Shown here: positions 1-8,246 of the stretch, piece after piece
Position numbering within the stretch: the stretch's first letter is position 1
Layout: each line of letters opens with the position of its first letter
Assembly: GCA_038235275.1 (NCBI GenBank)
Contig: JBBSUC010000019.1
Coordinates: 1 to 64,000 of the forward strand
From: Persicitalea sp038235275
GTDB lineage: Bacteria; Bacteroidota; Bacteroidia; Cytophagales; Spirosomataceae
Direction of reading: 5' to 3'
DNA length: 64,000 bases
Program-made: the position numbers and the translations under genes
Notes under the pieces: generated by a model
Database searches by the model: none
What the model was told of the DNA's origin: nothing
What the model saw: the letters and a program-made list of their open reading frames with translations, nothing else

Positions 1-2
1 TC

Positions 3-206
3 GATCAGGACGGCAAAGAACTGCACCGCGAGTCGGTGGGACGCCACGTCCAGAAATACGCCTGCAATTTCGACCTATCGAAGGTGAGCGACGGGGACTA
101 CACCATCGAGATCGCCAACGGCGGCGAGGTGCAGCGCAAGTCGGTCCACCTGGGCAGTGCCGAAGTGGTGAAGACTCCCGTCCGCACACTGGCTGCGCTG
201 AACTAA
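3..206 (+). CDS. C-terminal end of a secreted beta-sandwich protein (partial)
   Basis: The window opens inside this gene; 67 codons remain before the TAA at 204. The residues alternate polar and hydrophobic and contain a G-x-Y-x-I-x-I strand pattern (residues DGDYTIEI) followed by a strand ending in V-H-L. This resembles the small C-terminal domain of many exported Bacteroidota proteins in which a turn 'G.Y.I.I.N' precedes the last strand. No catalytic motif is visible and the N-terminus is missing, so no function can be given. The stop is followed directly by a palindrome that could end transcription. Confidence 0.6.
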   Translation, partial: DQDGKELHRESVGRHVQKYACNFDLSKVSDGDYTIEIANGGEVQRKSVHLGSAEVVKTPVRTLAALN

Positions 207-210
207 TCGT

Positions 211-234
211 AGAGACGTTGCATGCAACGTCTCT
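211..234. repeat. Perfect 24-bp palindrome, TAGAGACG repeat family
   Basis: The half-site AGAGACGTTGCA is followed at once by its exact reverse complement, so all 24 bases are palindromic. It starts 5 bases after the upstream stop codon. The outer word AGAGACG/CGTCTCT recurs at 55606-55736 and a partial copy is at 43902-43910, so it belongs to a dispersed intergenic family. As RNA it could be a terminator, but no clear T-run follows. Confidence 0.6.
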
Positions 235-276
235 GCTTGCTGATAATCAATCGCAACGTTAAAATAGCCACCAATT

Positions 277-909
277 ATGAAAACTCCCCTCTTTATTCTG
301 TGCAGCCTATGCCTTACCGCCGCTTGCCAGCGCGGTCCCTGCCTAGCCAGTTCCTTTCAATTAGACCGCACCCGCGCCCAGACTTTTCTGCAAAAAGCCA
401 ACGAGCTGTACCAACAGGAAGACTACGCCACCGCCATCTGCCAGTATGACCTGGCCCTACGCCTCGACCCCGGACAGGCGGTGGTCTACTTCAACCGGGG
501 CAATGCCAGGTTCAAAACCCGTGACCTGACCGGGGCCATTGCCGACTTCGACCAAACCCTGCGGCTCGACGATGAATTTGCCAATGTGCATTACAACCGC
601 GCCACCGCCCGCTTCGACGCCGCCGATTACGCCGGAGCCGTAGCCGACTACTCGGTCGCGCTGCGCCAGTCTCCGCAACGCATCGACGCCCGCTACAACC
701 GGGGGGCGGCTTACTTTAAGCTGAACAATTACAGAAAGGCCCTGCTGGATTTCGATCGCGTCGTTTCTGCTCAGCCTGATTTCGCCACGGCTTACAACTA
801 CCGCGCTAAGGTGAAGTACGCGCTGGGCGACCACACGGGCGCTTCGGCCGACTACCAAACCTCCCTGCGCCTGACGCCTACGCTCGCTTCTTACGCCCGG
901 CCGGATTGA
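277..909 (+). CDS. TPR-repeat lipoprotein
   Basis: A 210-residue protein with a lipoprotein signal peptide: a charged start, hydrophobic core, and lipobox LTAAC with cysteine at residue 17. Residues 35-205 contain about five tandem tetratricopeptide repeats, recognisable by recurring 'A..DY..AL.L.P....YNRG.A....'. TPR arrays form superhelical protein-protein interaction surfaces, and here the protein would sit in the periplasm tethered to a membrane. The partner is unknown. It follows the upstream gene after a palindrome and is convergent with the VOC gene at 1122. Start chosen at ATG 277 because the signal peptide begins there. Confidence 0.85.
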   Translation: MKTPLFILCSLCLTAACQRGPCLASSFQLDRTRAQTFLQKANELYQQEDYATAICQYDLALRLDPGQAVVYFNRGNARFKTRDLTGAIADFDQTLRLDDEFANVHYNRATARFDAADYAGAVADYSVALRQSPQRIDARYNRGAAYFKLNNYRKALLDFDRVVSAQPDFATAYNYRAKVKYALGDHTGASADYQTSLRLTPTLASYARPD

Positions 910-1121
910 ATCGGCTGGTGTAGGCAAAGACTTACTTTGGTTACGAATACTCCACCACAAACTAGGTTTCCGGCACAATAGACCAAGAGCCCCGTACGAG
1001 AAGTAGGCTGGATGCCATCTGAAAGATAAAGAAAACGTACGGCTGGTTCCAAAAAACTTAGCGAACGGCATGCCATAGCAAGCCCGAGAACCGTGATTGG
1101 CAGTCAGAAGAATCTTGATTA
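910..1121. other. Convergent intergenic gap, nothing recognised
   Basis: Spacer of 212 bases between the convergent TPR gene and VOC gene. No convincing open reading frame, strong hairpin or known motif was seen. Confidence 0.4.
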
Positions 1122-1616
1122 TCAATCAGTAAGCTCCCTCAATAAACCTTCCAGATCAAGCGGCGCCGTAAAGATTTCCAAAGTGCCGTCCGCTTTTCTC
1201 GGCCAGAGTTCTTGGGGCCGATCCCAGTACAGTTCTACGCCGTTGCCATCGGGGTCGTTGAGGTACAATGCTTCCGACACGCCGTGGTCACTTGCGCCAG
1301 TAAACGGATAACCCGCGTTACGCAGTCGGTCGAAGATTGCGGCAAGGTCTTTTCGGGTGGGGTACACAATGGCCGTATGGAATAAACCAACGCCGTTCAC
1401 GGAGGCGGGCGGAGCGCCTTTGCTGTACCAGGTATTCAACCCGATATGGTGGTGGTAGCCACCCGCCGAGATAAATGCGGCTTGATTGCCATACTTTGAG
1501 ATTACTTCAAAACCCAGCAAATCACAGTAAAACGCCAGGGCGCGGGGCAGGTCGGATACCTTTAAATGGATATGTCCTATTCTTGTTTGGGCAGGGATGG
1601 TGTAGTCTTCGGTCAT
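1122..1616 (-). CDS. VOC-family (glyoxalase/extradiol dioxygenase-like) protein
   Basis: 164 residues with two vicinal-oxygen-chelate modules. The first starts at IGHIHLKVSDLPRALAFY (about 13-30), where H16 is a likely metal ligand. The second includes LFHTAIVYP (about 78-86) and ALYLNDPDGNGVELYW (about 116-131), whose E is the expected C-terminal ligand. This layout fits CatE/2,3-dioxygenase-like members that bind a divalent metal and act on small aromatic or aldehyde substrates; the substrate cannot be deduced. Single gene; the nearest upstream gene, at 1815, is divergent. Confidence 0.85.
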   Translation of the reverse strand: MTEDYTIPAQTRIGHIHLKVSDLPRALAFYCDLLGFEVISKYGNQAAFISAGGYHHHIGLNTWYSKGAPPASVNGVGLFHTAIVYPTRKDLAAIFDRLRNAGYPFTGASDHGVSEALYLNDPDGNGVELYWDRPQELWPRKADGTLEIFTAPLDLEGLLRELTD

Positions 1617-1814
1617 GTTTGGCGTCGGTAGTAAAAATTCCTTTTCTAAACCTGATTTTTAAGCGGGACGTTCCGCTGTACGACGGCCAACCCCAACTTG
1701 CAATTGGTGTAGTATCTTATTCGGCGATCTGGCTTTAGAAATAAAACACGTAGCTTGGCTATTTATTAAAAGTTGCCGGGCCAAATTGCTTCCAACACGC
1801 CTTCTAATATCGTC

Positions 1815-3710
1815 ATGATGAAAAAAATAGCCTTGTTCGTGATCGGCTTCTTAGTCACATTTTTAACGCTTGCCCAAACGCCTGAAAACGACCTAGCCAT
1901 CATCCCCAAACCGGTCAGTGTACTACTCAAGTCGGGTAGCTTTACGTTGCCTGGAAAAATCGTGATCCAGGCTCCCCCACAGGCTAAGATAAATAGAGTG
2001 ACGACCTACCTGAAAGATAAACTCGTTCGAGCTACTGGCTATCCGGTTTTGATTCAAAACAAAGCGGGAAAGGCAGCTATTACCTTCGTGCTCAATGAAA
2101 ACTAACAGGAGGACTTAGGGACTGAAGGGTATTCGCTTCGGATCACGTCCACCGGAATCGTCATCCGGGCCAATCAGGCGGCGGGCTTATTTTACGGGGT
2201 GCAAACCCTGATTCAGTTATTGCCCAAAGAGATCGAAAGCCCGGTGGCTGTACGCCCAAGAAAATGGACGCTGCCGTTGGTCGACATTACCGATTATCCA
2301 CGATTTGGCTGGCGGGGTGTCATGCTCGACGTGGCCCGGCATTTCTTCACTAAGGAAGAGGTCAAGCAATACATCGATCAACTCGTGCGCTACAAATTCA
2401 ATCTCCTGCACTTGCATCTGACGGATGACCAGGGGTGGCGAATCGACATCAAGAGTCTGCCTCGACTAACGACGGTAGGGGCCAATAAGGTGAAGCGGGT
2501 AGGAGGAGGTAAATTTATCCCCTCACAACCTCGTTCGGGTGGCCAATATTACACCCATGAAGAAATCAAGGAACTGGTTCAGTACGGGAAAGATCACTTT
2601 CTGAACATCATGCCCGAAATAGACATGCCGGGCCATAGTTTAGCGGCCATTTTTTCCTATCCCGACTTATCGAGCGCGCCCGATAGCACCAAAATGCAGC
2701 TACGGCAGGACGGGCAGGTGATGGATTATTTCCAGATCGGTAATACCCTGGATCCTTCCAGTGAGGGTACCTACGCCTTTGTCGATAAGGTGGTTACCCA
2801 AGTTGCCCAGCTTTTCCCTTTTCCCTACCTGCACCTGGGCGGTGACGAATGTTCGAAAATATTTTGGGCAAGAAGTGATTCGGTGAAGGCCCTGATGCAA
2901 AAAGAAGGGTTGACCACGATGGACCAGGTGCAGGGCTACTTTGAAAAACGCGTCGAGCAAATCGTGCAGGCCAAAGGCAAGCAATTTATGGGCTGGGATG
3001 AGATTCTGGAAGGGAACGTGGGGGCCAAAGCGGCTGTCATGAGTTGGCGCGGGATCGAGGGAGGCATTACGGCCACGAAACTGGGCCACCCCGTGGTGAT
3101 GAGTCCTACCACGTTTGCCTATTTGGACTATATGCAGGGCGACCCGATTGTGGAACCGCCTTTATTTGCCAGTCTGCGATTGAACAAAGCCTACCAGTTC
3201 GAGCCCGCCCCCGACGGCTTCGATGCCCGGTTCATCCTGGGTGGACAGGCCAATTTATGGACGGAAAAGATCGCTACTTTCCGGCAGGTGCAGTACATGA
3301 CCTGGCCACGAGGATTTGCCATCGCCGAGTCGGTTTGGTCAGCGAAGGGTTCCAAAAACTGGGATGGATTTTATCCCCGCGTCGAAGCGCACTTTGCCCG
3401 CCTGCGGGAAGGGGAGATCAACTATGCCCCCAGTATGTACGACCCGGATTTTGCGGTTAGTCTGGACACCGACAGCCTGATGCGGGTAAGTCTGACCACG
3501 GAGTTGCCCGACCTGACGATCTATTACAGCTTTGATAATTCGTATCCCGACCGATTCTACCCCTCCTATACCGAACCCCTGGTGATTCCCAGTGAGGCTA
3601 CCCAGTTGCGGGTGATTACCTACCGGGGTAAGGATCCTATTGGCCGGATGATCACCATGCCGATCGCTGAACTAAAAAATAGACTGGAAAAAGAGGGTAA
3701 GAAACAGTAA
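1815..3710 (+). pseudogene. GH20 beta-N-acetylhexosaminidase interrupted by an in-frame stop
   Basis: The reading frame encodes a complete exported hexosaminidase except for one TAA at 2103-2105 (codon 97). There is a signal peptide (start ATG 1815 or 1818), a GH20b N-terminal domain up to the stop, and then, in the same frame, the (beta/alpha)8 catalytic domain. That domain has HLHLTDDQGWRI (about 2412-2447) and the family signature HLGGDE with the catalytic Asp-Glu at codons 344-345. A C-terminal Fn3-like domain follows. Intact enzymes remove terminal GlcNAc/GalNAc residues from glycans. Since the frame stays open and conserved on both sides, the mutation is recent or a sequencing error. 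A GTG at 2199 could restart translation but would lack the signal peptide. Confidence 0.8.
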
Positions 3711-3820
3711 TTGTCCTGGCGTATGCAGCATAGGAGTTTTCCAAAGAGACAAACTGATAGCCGTGTGGTTCGACCCAGTTAGCGAGCGAGAGAGATACTG
3801 AGGATAATATAATTCAAAAA

Positions 3821-3865
3821 TCATCCCTGCAAATTTGAAAATTAATTTTAAATTTGCAGGGATGA
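3821..3865. repeat. Inverted repeat covering the start codon of the AAA_14 ATPase
   Basis: Perfect 16-bp arms, 3821-3836 (TCATCCCTGCAAATTT) and 3850-3865, separated by 13 bases that are themselves nearly palindromic (AAAATTAATTTT). The ATG at 3862 lies inside the right arm. In mRNA the hairpin would bury both the start codon and the region where a ribosome binds. As DNA it could be an operator or a remnant of an element end. Confidence 0.8.
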
Positions 3866-5022
3866 TAACAAGAGCAATTGAAAACAGTTTCGCCCTTTCG
3901 CTGGAAGAATTTCCGGTGACGGGCCTCATTGGACCCAGGCAGGTGGGGAAAACGACGCTTGTCCGCCAATGGGAGAAAAAGGAAGGAATGGTCTACTTGG
4001 ATTTGGAAAGAAATTCCGACCTCAATAAGCTGAAAGATCCCGAACTATTCCTCACTCAGGTGGCCGATAAGACGGTTGTGCTGGACGAGGTACAGCATTT
4101 GCCCGAACTGTTTCCGCTACTTCGCTCCCTGGTGGATGACGACCGACGGCCCGGTCGTTTCGTGATTCTTGGTTCAGCCTCGCCGGCTTTGTTGCGGCAA
4201 AGTTCCGAAAGTCTGGCGGGCCGTATCAACTACCTGGAAATGTTTCCGCTCAACTCATTGGAGGTTAACGGTTTGCTCACCTGGCAGCAACTTTGGCTGC
4301 ACGGCGGCTTTCCTGAGCCCGCTTTGTCAGAAAAGCCCAACTTCGTCCAAAGCTGGTACCGCAATTTTATTCAGAGCTACGTGCAGCGTGACCTGCCGCT
4401 CTACGGCTTGCCCGCCGACCCAAAAGTCACGCGGCAGTTGCTGCAAATGGTCGCCTCGGCCAACGGCGGACTTTTGAACTACAGCGCCTTCGCCAAATCG
4501 CTCGAACTTTCGGTACCAACCATCAAAACGTACCTCGGCTTTCTCCAAAACGCATTCCTGACGACCGTCATCGCGCCCTGGCATACCAACATCAAAAAGC
4601 GCCTGGTCAAATCACCAAAACTCTACATCCGGGACTCGGGAATGCTCCATTATCTGACCGGGATCAATGACTTTGAGCGCCTTATGGGAAATCTTCGCGT
4701 AGGAAATTCCTGGGAAGGCTTCGTGATCAGTCAAATCGCGTCGGTTCTCAAATCTGACGACGAATTGTATCACTATCGCACCCAGGACGGGGCCGAAATA
4801 GATTTGCTCGTCCGCCGGAACGACCGCTGGCTATTGGCCGCCGAAATCAAGCTGACCAATTCGCCCTCCCTCACCAAAGGCACGGACCAAGCCATGCGGG
4901 ACTTGGGTTTGGCACACCTGCACGTCATCACGCCCAGCGCGGATACGTACCCGATAGCTGAAAATATCTTGGCTACGAGTTTGGTGAAGATGATGGAGGG
5001 GTTGCGGGGTGGGGGATTTTAG
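3862..5022 (+). CDS. AAA_14/DUF4143 family ATPase
   Basis: 386 residues. P-loop GPRQVGKTT at 24-32, Walker B VVLDE with D75-E76, sensor-like LGSASP around 108-113, then the DUF4143 C-terminal domain with a restriction-endonuclease-like patch (GAEIDLLVRR ... AAEIKLT, about 312-335). Such ATPases are widespread accessory genes in Bacteroidota and archaea with no settled function; toxin-antitoxin-like or mobile roles have been suggested. ATG 3862 is preferred over an upstream TTG at 3835 because it begins the conserved MI.R..... region. It stands alone, with a repeat element directly downstream (5063-5160), consistent with a mobile accessory gene. Confidence 0.8.
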   Translation: MITRAIENSFALSLEEFPVTGLIGPRQVGKTTLVRQWEKKEGMVYLDLERNSDLNKLKDPELFLTQVADKTVVLDEVQHLPELFPLLRSLVDDDRRPGRFVILGSASPALLRQSSESLAGRINYLEMFPLNSLEVNGLLTWQQLWLHGGFPEPALSEKPNFVQSWYRNFIQSYVQRDLPLYGLPADPKVTRQLLQMVASANGGLLNYSAFAKSLELSVPTIKTYLGFLQNAFLTTVIAPWHTNIKKRLVKSPKLYIRDSGMLHYLTGINDFERLMGNLRVGNSWEGFVISQIASVLKSDDELYHYRTQDGAEIDLLVRRNDRWLLAAEIKLTNSPSLTKGTDQAMRDLGLAHLHVITPSADTYPIAENILATSLVKMMEGLRGGGF

Positions 5023-5062
5023 GGTTGTTTGAAGTGATGGGACTGAAATGCTTTCAAATAGA

Positions 5063-5160
5063 GCGGGTTGCATTTGCCCCGCGTTTGCATCGGCGGCAGC
5101 CGACCGTGCGAATACCCTCATGCTCGGATCGCGTTGCAAACGCAAGGAGATGCAACGCCC
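5063..5160. repeat. Long imperfect inverted repeat (REP/MITE-like)
   Basis: Arms at about 5063-5089 and 5135-5160 pair with few mismatches; the inner part (GCGTTTGCA / TGCAAACGC) is perfect. The loop contains GAATACCCTCA (5110-5120), also present inside another palindrome at 43778-43788. A further dyad CGATC-ACA-GATCG is at 5160-5172. No protein is encoded; the element lies between convergent genes and may also end transcription. Confidence 0.6.
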
Positions 5161-5183
5161 GATCACAGATCGGAGTTAGCTAG

Positions 5184-6626
5184 TTAGTCAAAAGGTGTAG
5201 GCGGTATTTTTATTTCTGAAATTTTCACTGCTTCTCCTCCAAAAAAGCCTAGAATTAATGCTCCCACATTGTCTGAACTCATGAACAGATCATGTCCTGC
5301 ATTGTCAATAACAACGTGTTTGCCGTTTAGAAATGCCTCGGCTGTTTTTCGCGCGGGGCCAACGTACGTTCTTCCATCCATTGCACCACTGAGTAACAAA
5401 GCTTCAACTCGGTTTTCTGGTAATTTCCTAAACTCATCTGGTAGCTGGCCGAAGCCAAGGTTGTTCAACCACTCATAGGTAAGGAAATTGATAGTGCTTC
5501 CCAGCAAGGCACCATCAATTTCTTTCTCCACCAATTTATTTCTTTCAGGAGAAATACCGCTGCCCATATCCATCGCAAAAGGCATTGCACTTATTGAATT
5601 TAGTACGTATTTCTTCAAGATAGCAACCCACGGAGCTATTTCTGAAAAGTCACCTTGGGACATTTTAGTGTAGAGTTTCGGCAGTTTTTTCGAGTCGTCG
5701 GGGTTTTTCAGATAGAAGGTGGCCACAGCAGACTGTAACTCGAAATTACTGATACCGACAGTATCGAGTTTGTCTCCTCTGGCTTTGTATATTACGACTT
5801 GCGGCTCTTCGCTAAGTTTTTGATGAACAGAGTTTATGACTTCTCTCAATTTGGGGTATTTAGGTTCAAAGCCGTAATTGTTAGCGGCTCTTTCACAAAT
5901 GTTGTCAACAAATGCTTCAGTGTTGGAAGGGAGCTTAATCGTCTCATCTGGCCCTTCTAGGCTTGCCAATACAATTCTGTCAACTTTATCCTCGAAATTT
6001 CTGACGTATTCGAATGCAAGATGAGAACCATAGCTTATGCCCCACAGTGATACTTTTTTTGCTCCAAGACCTATTCTCAAATCCTCTAAATCAAAGGCAT
6101 TCTCCGTGGTATTGTAAGCTGATAGGTCATGCCCTTTCTCTTGCCAAAACGCTATGCATTTTTGAGCGTTATCAATTGTTTTTTCGACATATTCTTTTCT
6201 GCTAATGGGGCTTTTCGTGTCAAACGAAACTGCATACGGACATTGGGGTAGGATGTTGGATAAGCCCGTTCCTCGCTGGTCATAGGCGATGACATCAGCT
6301 TTTTCTCGAAGCTTCATGAACAGTTCAAATCGGTCGCCCTTCGCTGTCGAAACTCCAGAACTACCTGGTCCTCCTGCCAAATAAACAATTGGAGAACCTG
6401 GATTAGGATTTGTGCTTTTGAACCGTACAAAAGAGATAGCGAATTCTTGGGAAGAAGAATCTGACCGATTCTCAGGTACCAAAAATTTTCCTAACTCCGC
6501 CTCAATAGTATCTTTCTTATTATTTATGAACAGGTATTTATCAAACTTTACCTCTTGGGAAAAGGAGGAAAAAGAAGAAAATACAGTAGTAATTGTTAGT
6601 GCAAGGATTTTTGTTTTCGTATTCAT
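5184..6626 (-). CDS. Secreted alpha/beta hydrolase, tripeptidyl-aminopeptidase-like
   Basis: 480 residues with a Sec signal peptide (MNTKTKILALTITTVFSS...). Alpha/beta-hydrolase landmarks: oxyanion loop YLAGGPGSSG (about 77-86), DQRGTGLSN (about 112-120), nucleophile elbow GISYGS (about 195-200) and C-terminal AGHDLF with the likely catalytic His. The C-terminal part resembles the TAP-like domain of proline iminopeptidase/tripeptidyl aminopeptidases, which cut short peptides from the N-terminus. The gene is clearly richer in A+T than its neighbours, suggesting horizontal acquisition. ATG 6626 is chosen over 6644 because the signal peptide starts there. The peptide substrate is unknown. Confidence 0.8.
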   Translation of the reverse strand: MNTKTKILALTITTVFSSFSSFSQEVKFDKYLFINNKKDTIEAELGKFLVPENRSDSSSQEFAISFVRFKSTNPNPGSPIVYLAGGPGSSGVSTAKGDRFELFMKLREKADVIAYDQRGTGLSNILPQCPYAVSFDTKSPISRKEYVEKTIDNAQKCIAFWQEKGHDLSAYNTTENAFDLEDLRIGLGAKKVSLWGISYGSHLAFEYVRNFEDKVDRIVLASLEGPDETIKLPSNTEAFVDNICERAANNYGFEPKYPKLREVINSVHQKLSEEPQVVIYKARGDKLDTVGISNFELQSAVATFYLKNPDDSKKLPKLYTKMSQGDFSEIAPWVAILKKYVLNSISAMPFAMDMGSGISPERNKLVEKEIDGALLGSTINFLTYEWLNNLGFGQLPDEFRKLPENRVEALLLSGAMDGRTYVGPARKTAEAFLNGKHVVIDNAGHDLFMSSDNVGALILGFFGGEAVKISEIKIPPTPFD

Positions 6627-6728
6627 AGATTTAAATTTTATCAATCATGTAAACCTCCAACACAAGCAAAGCGTGATTAACGGTGTTATGTTTTACCCGC
6701 CCGGAGGACAAATGAATCCAAAATTCGT

Positions 6729-7031
6729 TCATGCCACAAGTCCCTGTAAGTCGGTTTGGTAGGCACCTACCACATCAATAGCCGTTTCCCACAGCATACT
6801 ATCATCCTCTTTTTCGGTGATGGAGTACTTGGTGAGCGAATCGAATTGCTCGACAAATGCATCATAAGTCAACCCATATTTTTGTTCAAACAGGTCGATG
6901 CGGGCTTGGTAGTACGCCATATTTTCTTTGATTAGGCTCCGGGCCTGCTCACGGACGAAATCCGTAATCGTAGCGTAGCCCAGCGACTGCACCGTGCGGC
7001 CCAAGGCTGAGTTATCTTGTAGTTGTTCCAT
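6729..7031 (-). CDS. Small conserved helical protein, antitoxin-like
   Basis: 100 residues, mostly alpha-helical and charged, with no signal peptide or membrane segment. The central stretch 'Y.ARIDLFEQKYGLTYDAF' and the acidic 'EKEDDSMLWETAIDV' resemble small proteins found in cyanobacteria and Bacteroidota next to toxin genes, so an antitoxin role is possible. No toxin-like partner is adjacent here, only a membrane protein downstream and the AT-rich hydrolase on the other side. Start at ATG 7031, because the upstream in-frame residues look like untranslated sequence. Confidence 0.6.
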   Translation of the reverse strand: MEQLQDNSALGRTVQSLGYATITDFVREQARSLIKENMAYYQARIDLFEQKYGLTYDAFVEQFDSLTKYSITEKEDDSMLWETAIDVVGAYQTDLQGLVA

Positions 7032-7082
7032 TTTCCGACGTTTGACATCTCGAACAAATCTACGCAAAGTAACCCACCCCCC

Positions 7083-8246
7083 CTACACCTTCAAAAACCA
7101 CTTATTCCGATACAACACGTACATAAACGTCCACTGCACCAGAATGAAAGCTAATGCGCTACCCACGGCCTGCGCGGTTTCCGAAAAATGACCCAGCAAC
7201 CCGCCGAACAGCGCGTTGGTGGTGTACTCGAAGTCGATGAACTGGTGCGCCATGTAAATGACGATGGAGTTCATGCCGATGACGATGAAGAAAAACGTCC
7301 AGCGGCGGAAGTCCAGCACGTCGATGACCCAGTAGAACAGGGCCAGCAACAGAAAACTCAGCCCACCCACCAGCAGCACGAACGAACTCGTCCACAGGTT
7401 TTTGTTGATCGGAAAAATTAGGTTCCACAGCAACGCCAGCACGATGCTCGCCACGCCGATGCCCGCCAGCGTGAGTACCTTACGGTTGGCCGAGAGGTCG
7501 TTGGTTTTTAGGCGCAGGATTTGCCCGGCCAGAATCCCCAGTAGCCCGGTGGCGATGGCCGGGATGGTGGACATCAGTCCCTCAGGATCGTGGATTTTCT
7601 TGTAAAGTTTTCCCGGTAAAAACTGCATATCGAAGTAGCTGGCCGGATTGCACTCCATCGTGAAATGCCCCGCGCCGCAGCCAGGCACCGGATAAAACGC
7701 CATGAACAGCCAGTAGCCCACCAAAATCACCGCCAGCCAAACGTACAACAGCCGCTTTGGACTATACAGGTAGATGAGCTGCGCGAACATTCCCGCCAGG
7801 CCGATACGCCCCAGCACGCTGGCGAAGCGCGTCGTTTCGTAGTCGGTGCGGAACAAGCCATTATTGTAAATTACGCCTAGCAGCACCAGGATCAGGCCGC
7901 GCTGAATGGCCTTCCGGGCCAGTTGCGAGCGCGAGAAACCCTTGGCCAGTCGGCTGTCGAACGAGAAGGGCGTGGAAACGCCCGCCATGAAAATGAAGAG
8001 CGGGAAAATGAGGTCGTAGGCGCGGAAGCCGTGCCAGGCCGGATGGCTGAGCTGCTCCTCCATGCTGCGCAGCCAGCCCCAGCCCGTGGCCGCCGCCAGG
8101 GCCGCGACGAGCTGCTCGCCGCCCGTGATCCAGAACATGTCGAACCCGCGCAGGGTGTCGAGCGATTGCAGCCGCTGCGGGATGCCCGCTGCGCCGGAAA
8201 GCGGCAGGTCGGCATCAGTTTTGTTTGTAGGACGAATTGATGTCAA
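7083..8246 (-). CDS. DUF5009/heparan-alpha-glucosaminide acetyltransferase-like membrane protein
   Basis: 387 residues with about ten membrane segments. The N-terminal signature SLDTLRGFDMFWITGGEQ (about 28-45) and HGFRAYDLIFPLFIFMAGVS (about 72-91) are typical of the DUF5009/YeiB-HGSNAT superfamily. The human relative transfers acetyl groups from cytosolic acetyl-CoA to glucosamine across a membrane; the bacterial members are thought to acylate sugars or glycans. It is the last gene of the SusC-SusD operon and its start overlaps the susD stop by about 30 bases, so it is probably translationally coupled and acts on the same glycan. Confidence 0.8.
   Translation of the reverse strand: MTSIRPTNKTDADLPLSGAAGIPQRLQSLDTLRGFDMFWITGGEQLVAALAAATGWGWLRSMEEQLSHPAWHGFRAYDLIFPLFIFMAGVSTPFSFDSRLAKGFSRSQLARKAIQRGLILVLLGVIYNNGLFRTDYETTRFASVLGRIGLAGMFAQLIYLYSPKRLLYVWLAVILVGYWLFMAFYPVPGCGAGHFTMECNPASYFDMQFLPGKLYKKIHDPEGLMSTIPAIATGLLGILAGQILRLKTNDLSANRKVLTLAGIGVASIVLALLWNLIFPINKNLWTSSFVLLVGGLSFLLLALFYWVIDVLDFRRWTFFFIVIGMNSIVIYMAHQFIDFEYTTNALFGGLLGHFSETAQAVGSALAFILVQWTFMYVLYRNKWFLKV

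Noticed and set aside
2199..3710. GH20 catalytic part as an independent gene starting at GTG 2199
   Set aside because: The sequence before it is in the same frame and codes the missing GH20b strands and signal peptide, so one broken gene is the simpler reading.
6640..6720. Integron attC-like recombination site
   Set aside because: Only short words resemble attC ends; no paired R''/L'' and L'/R' core sites with proper spacing were found.
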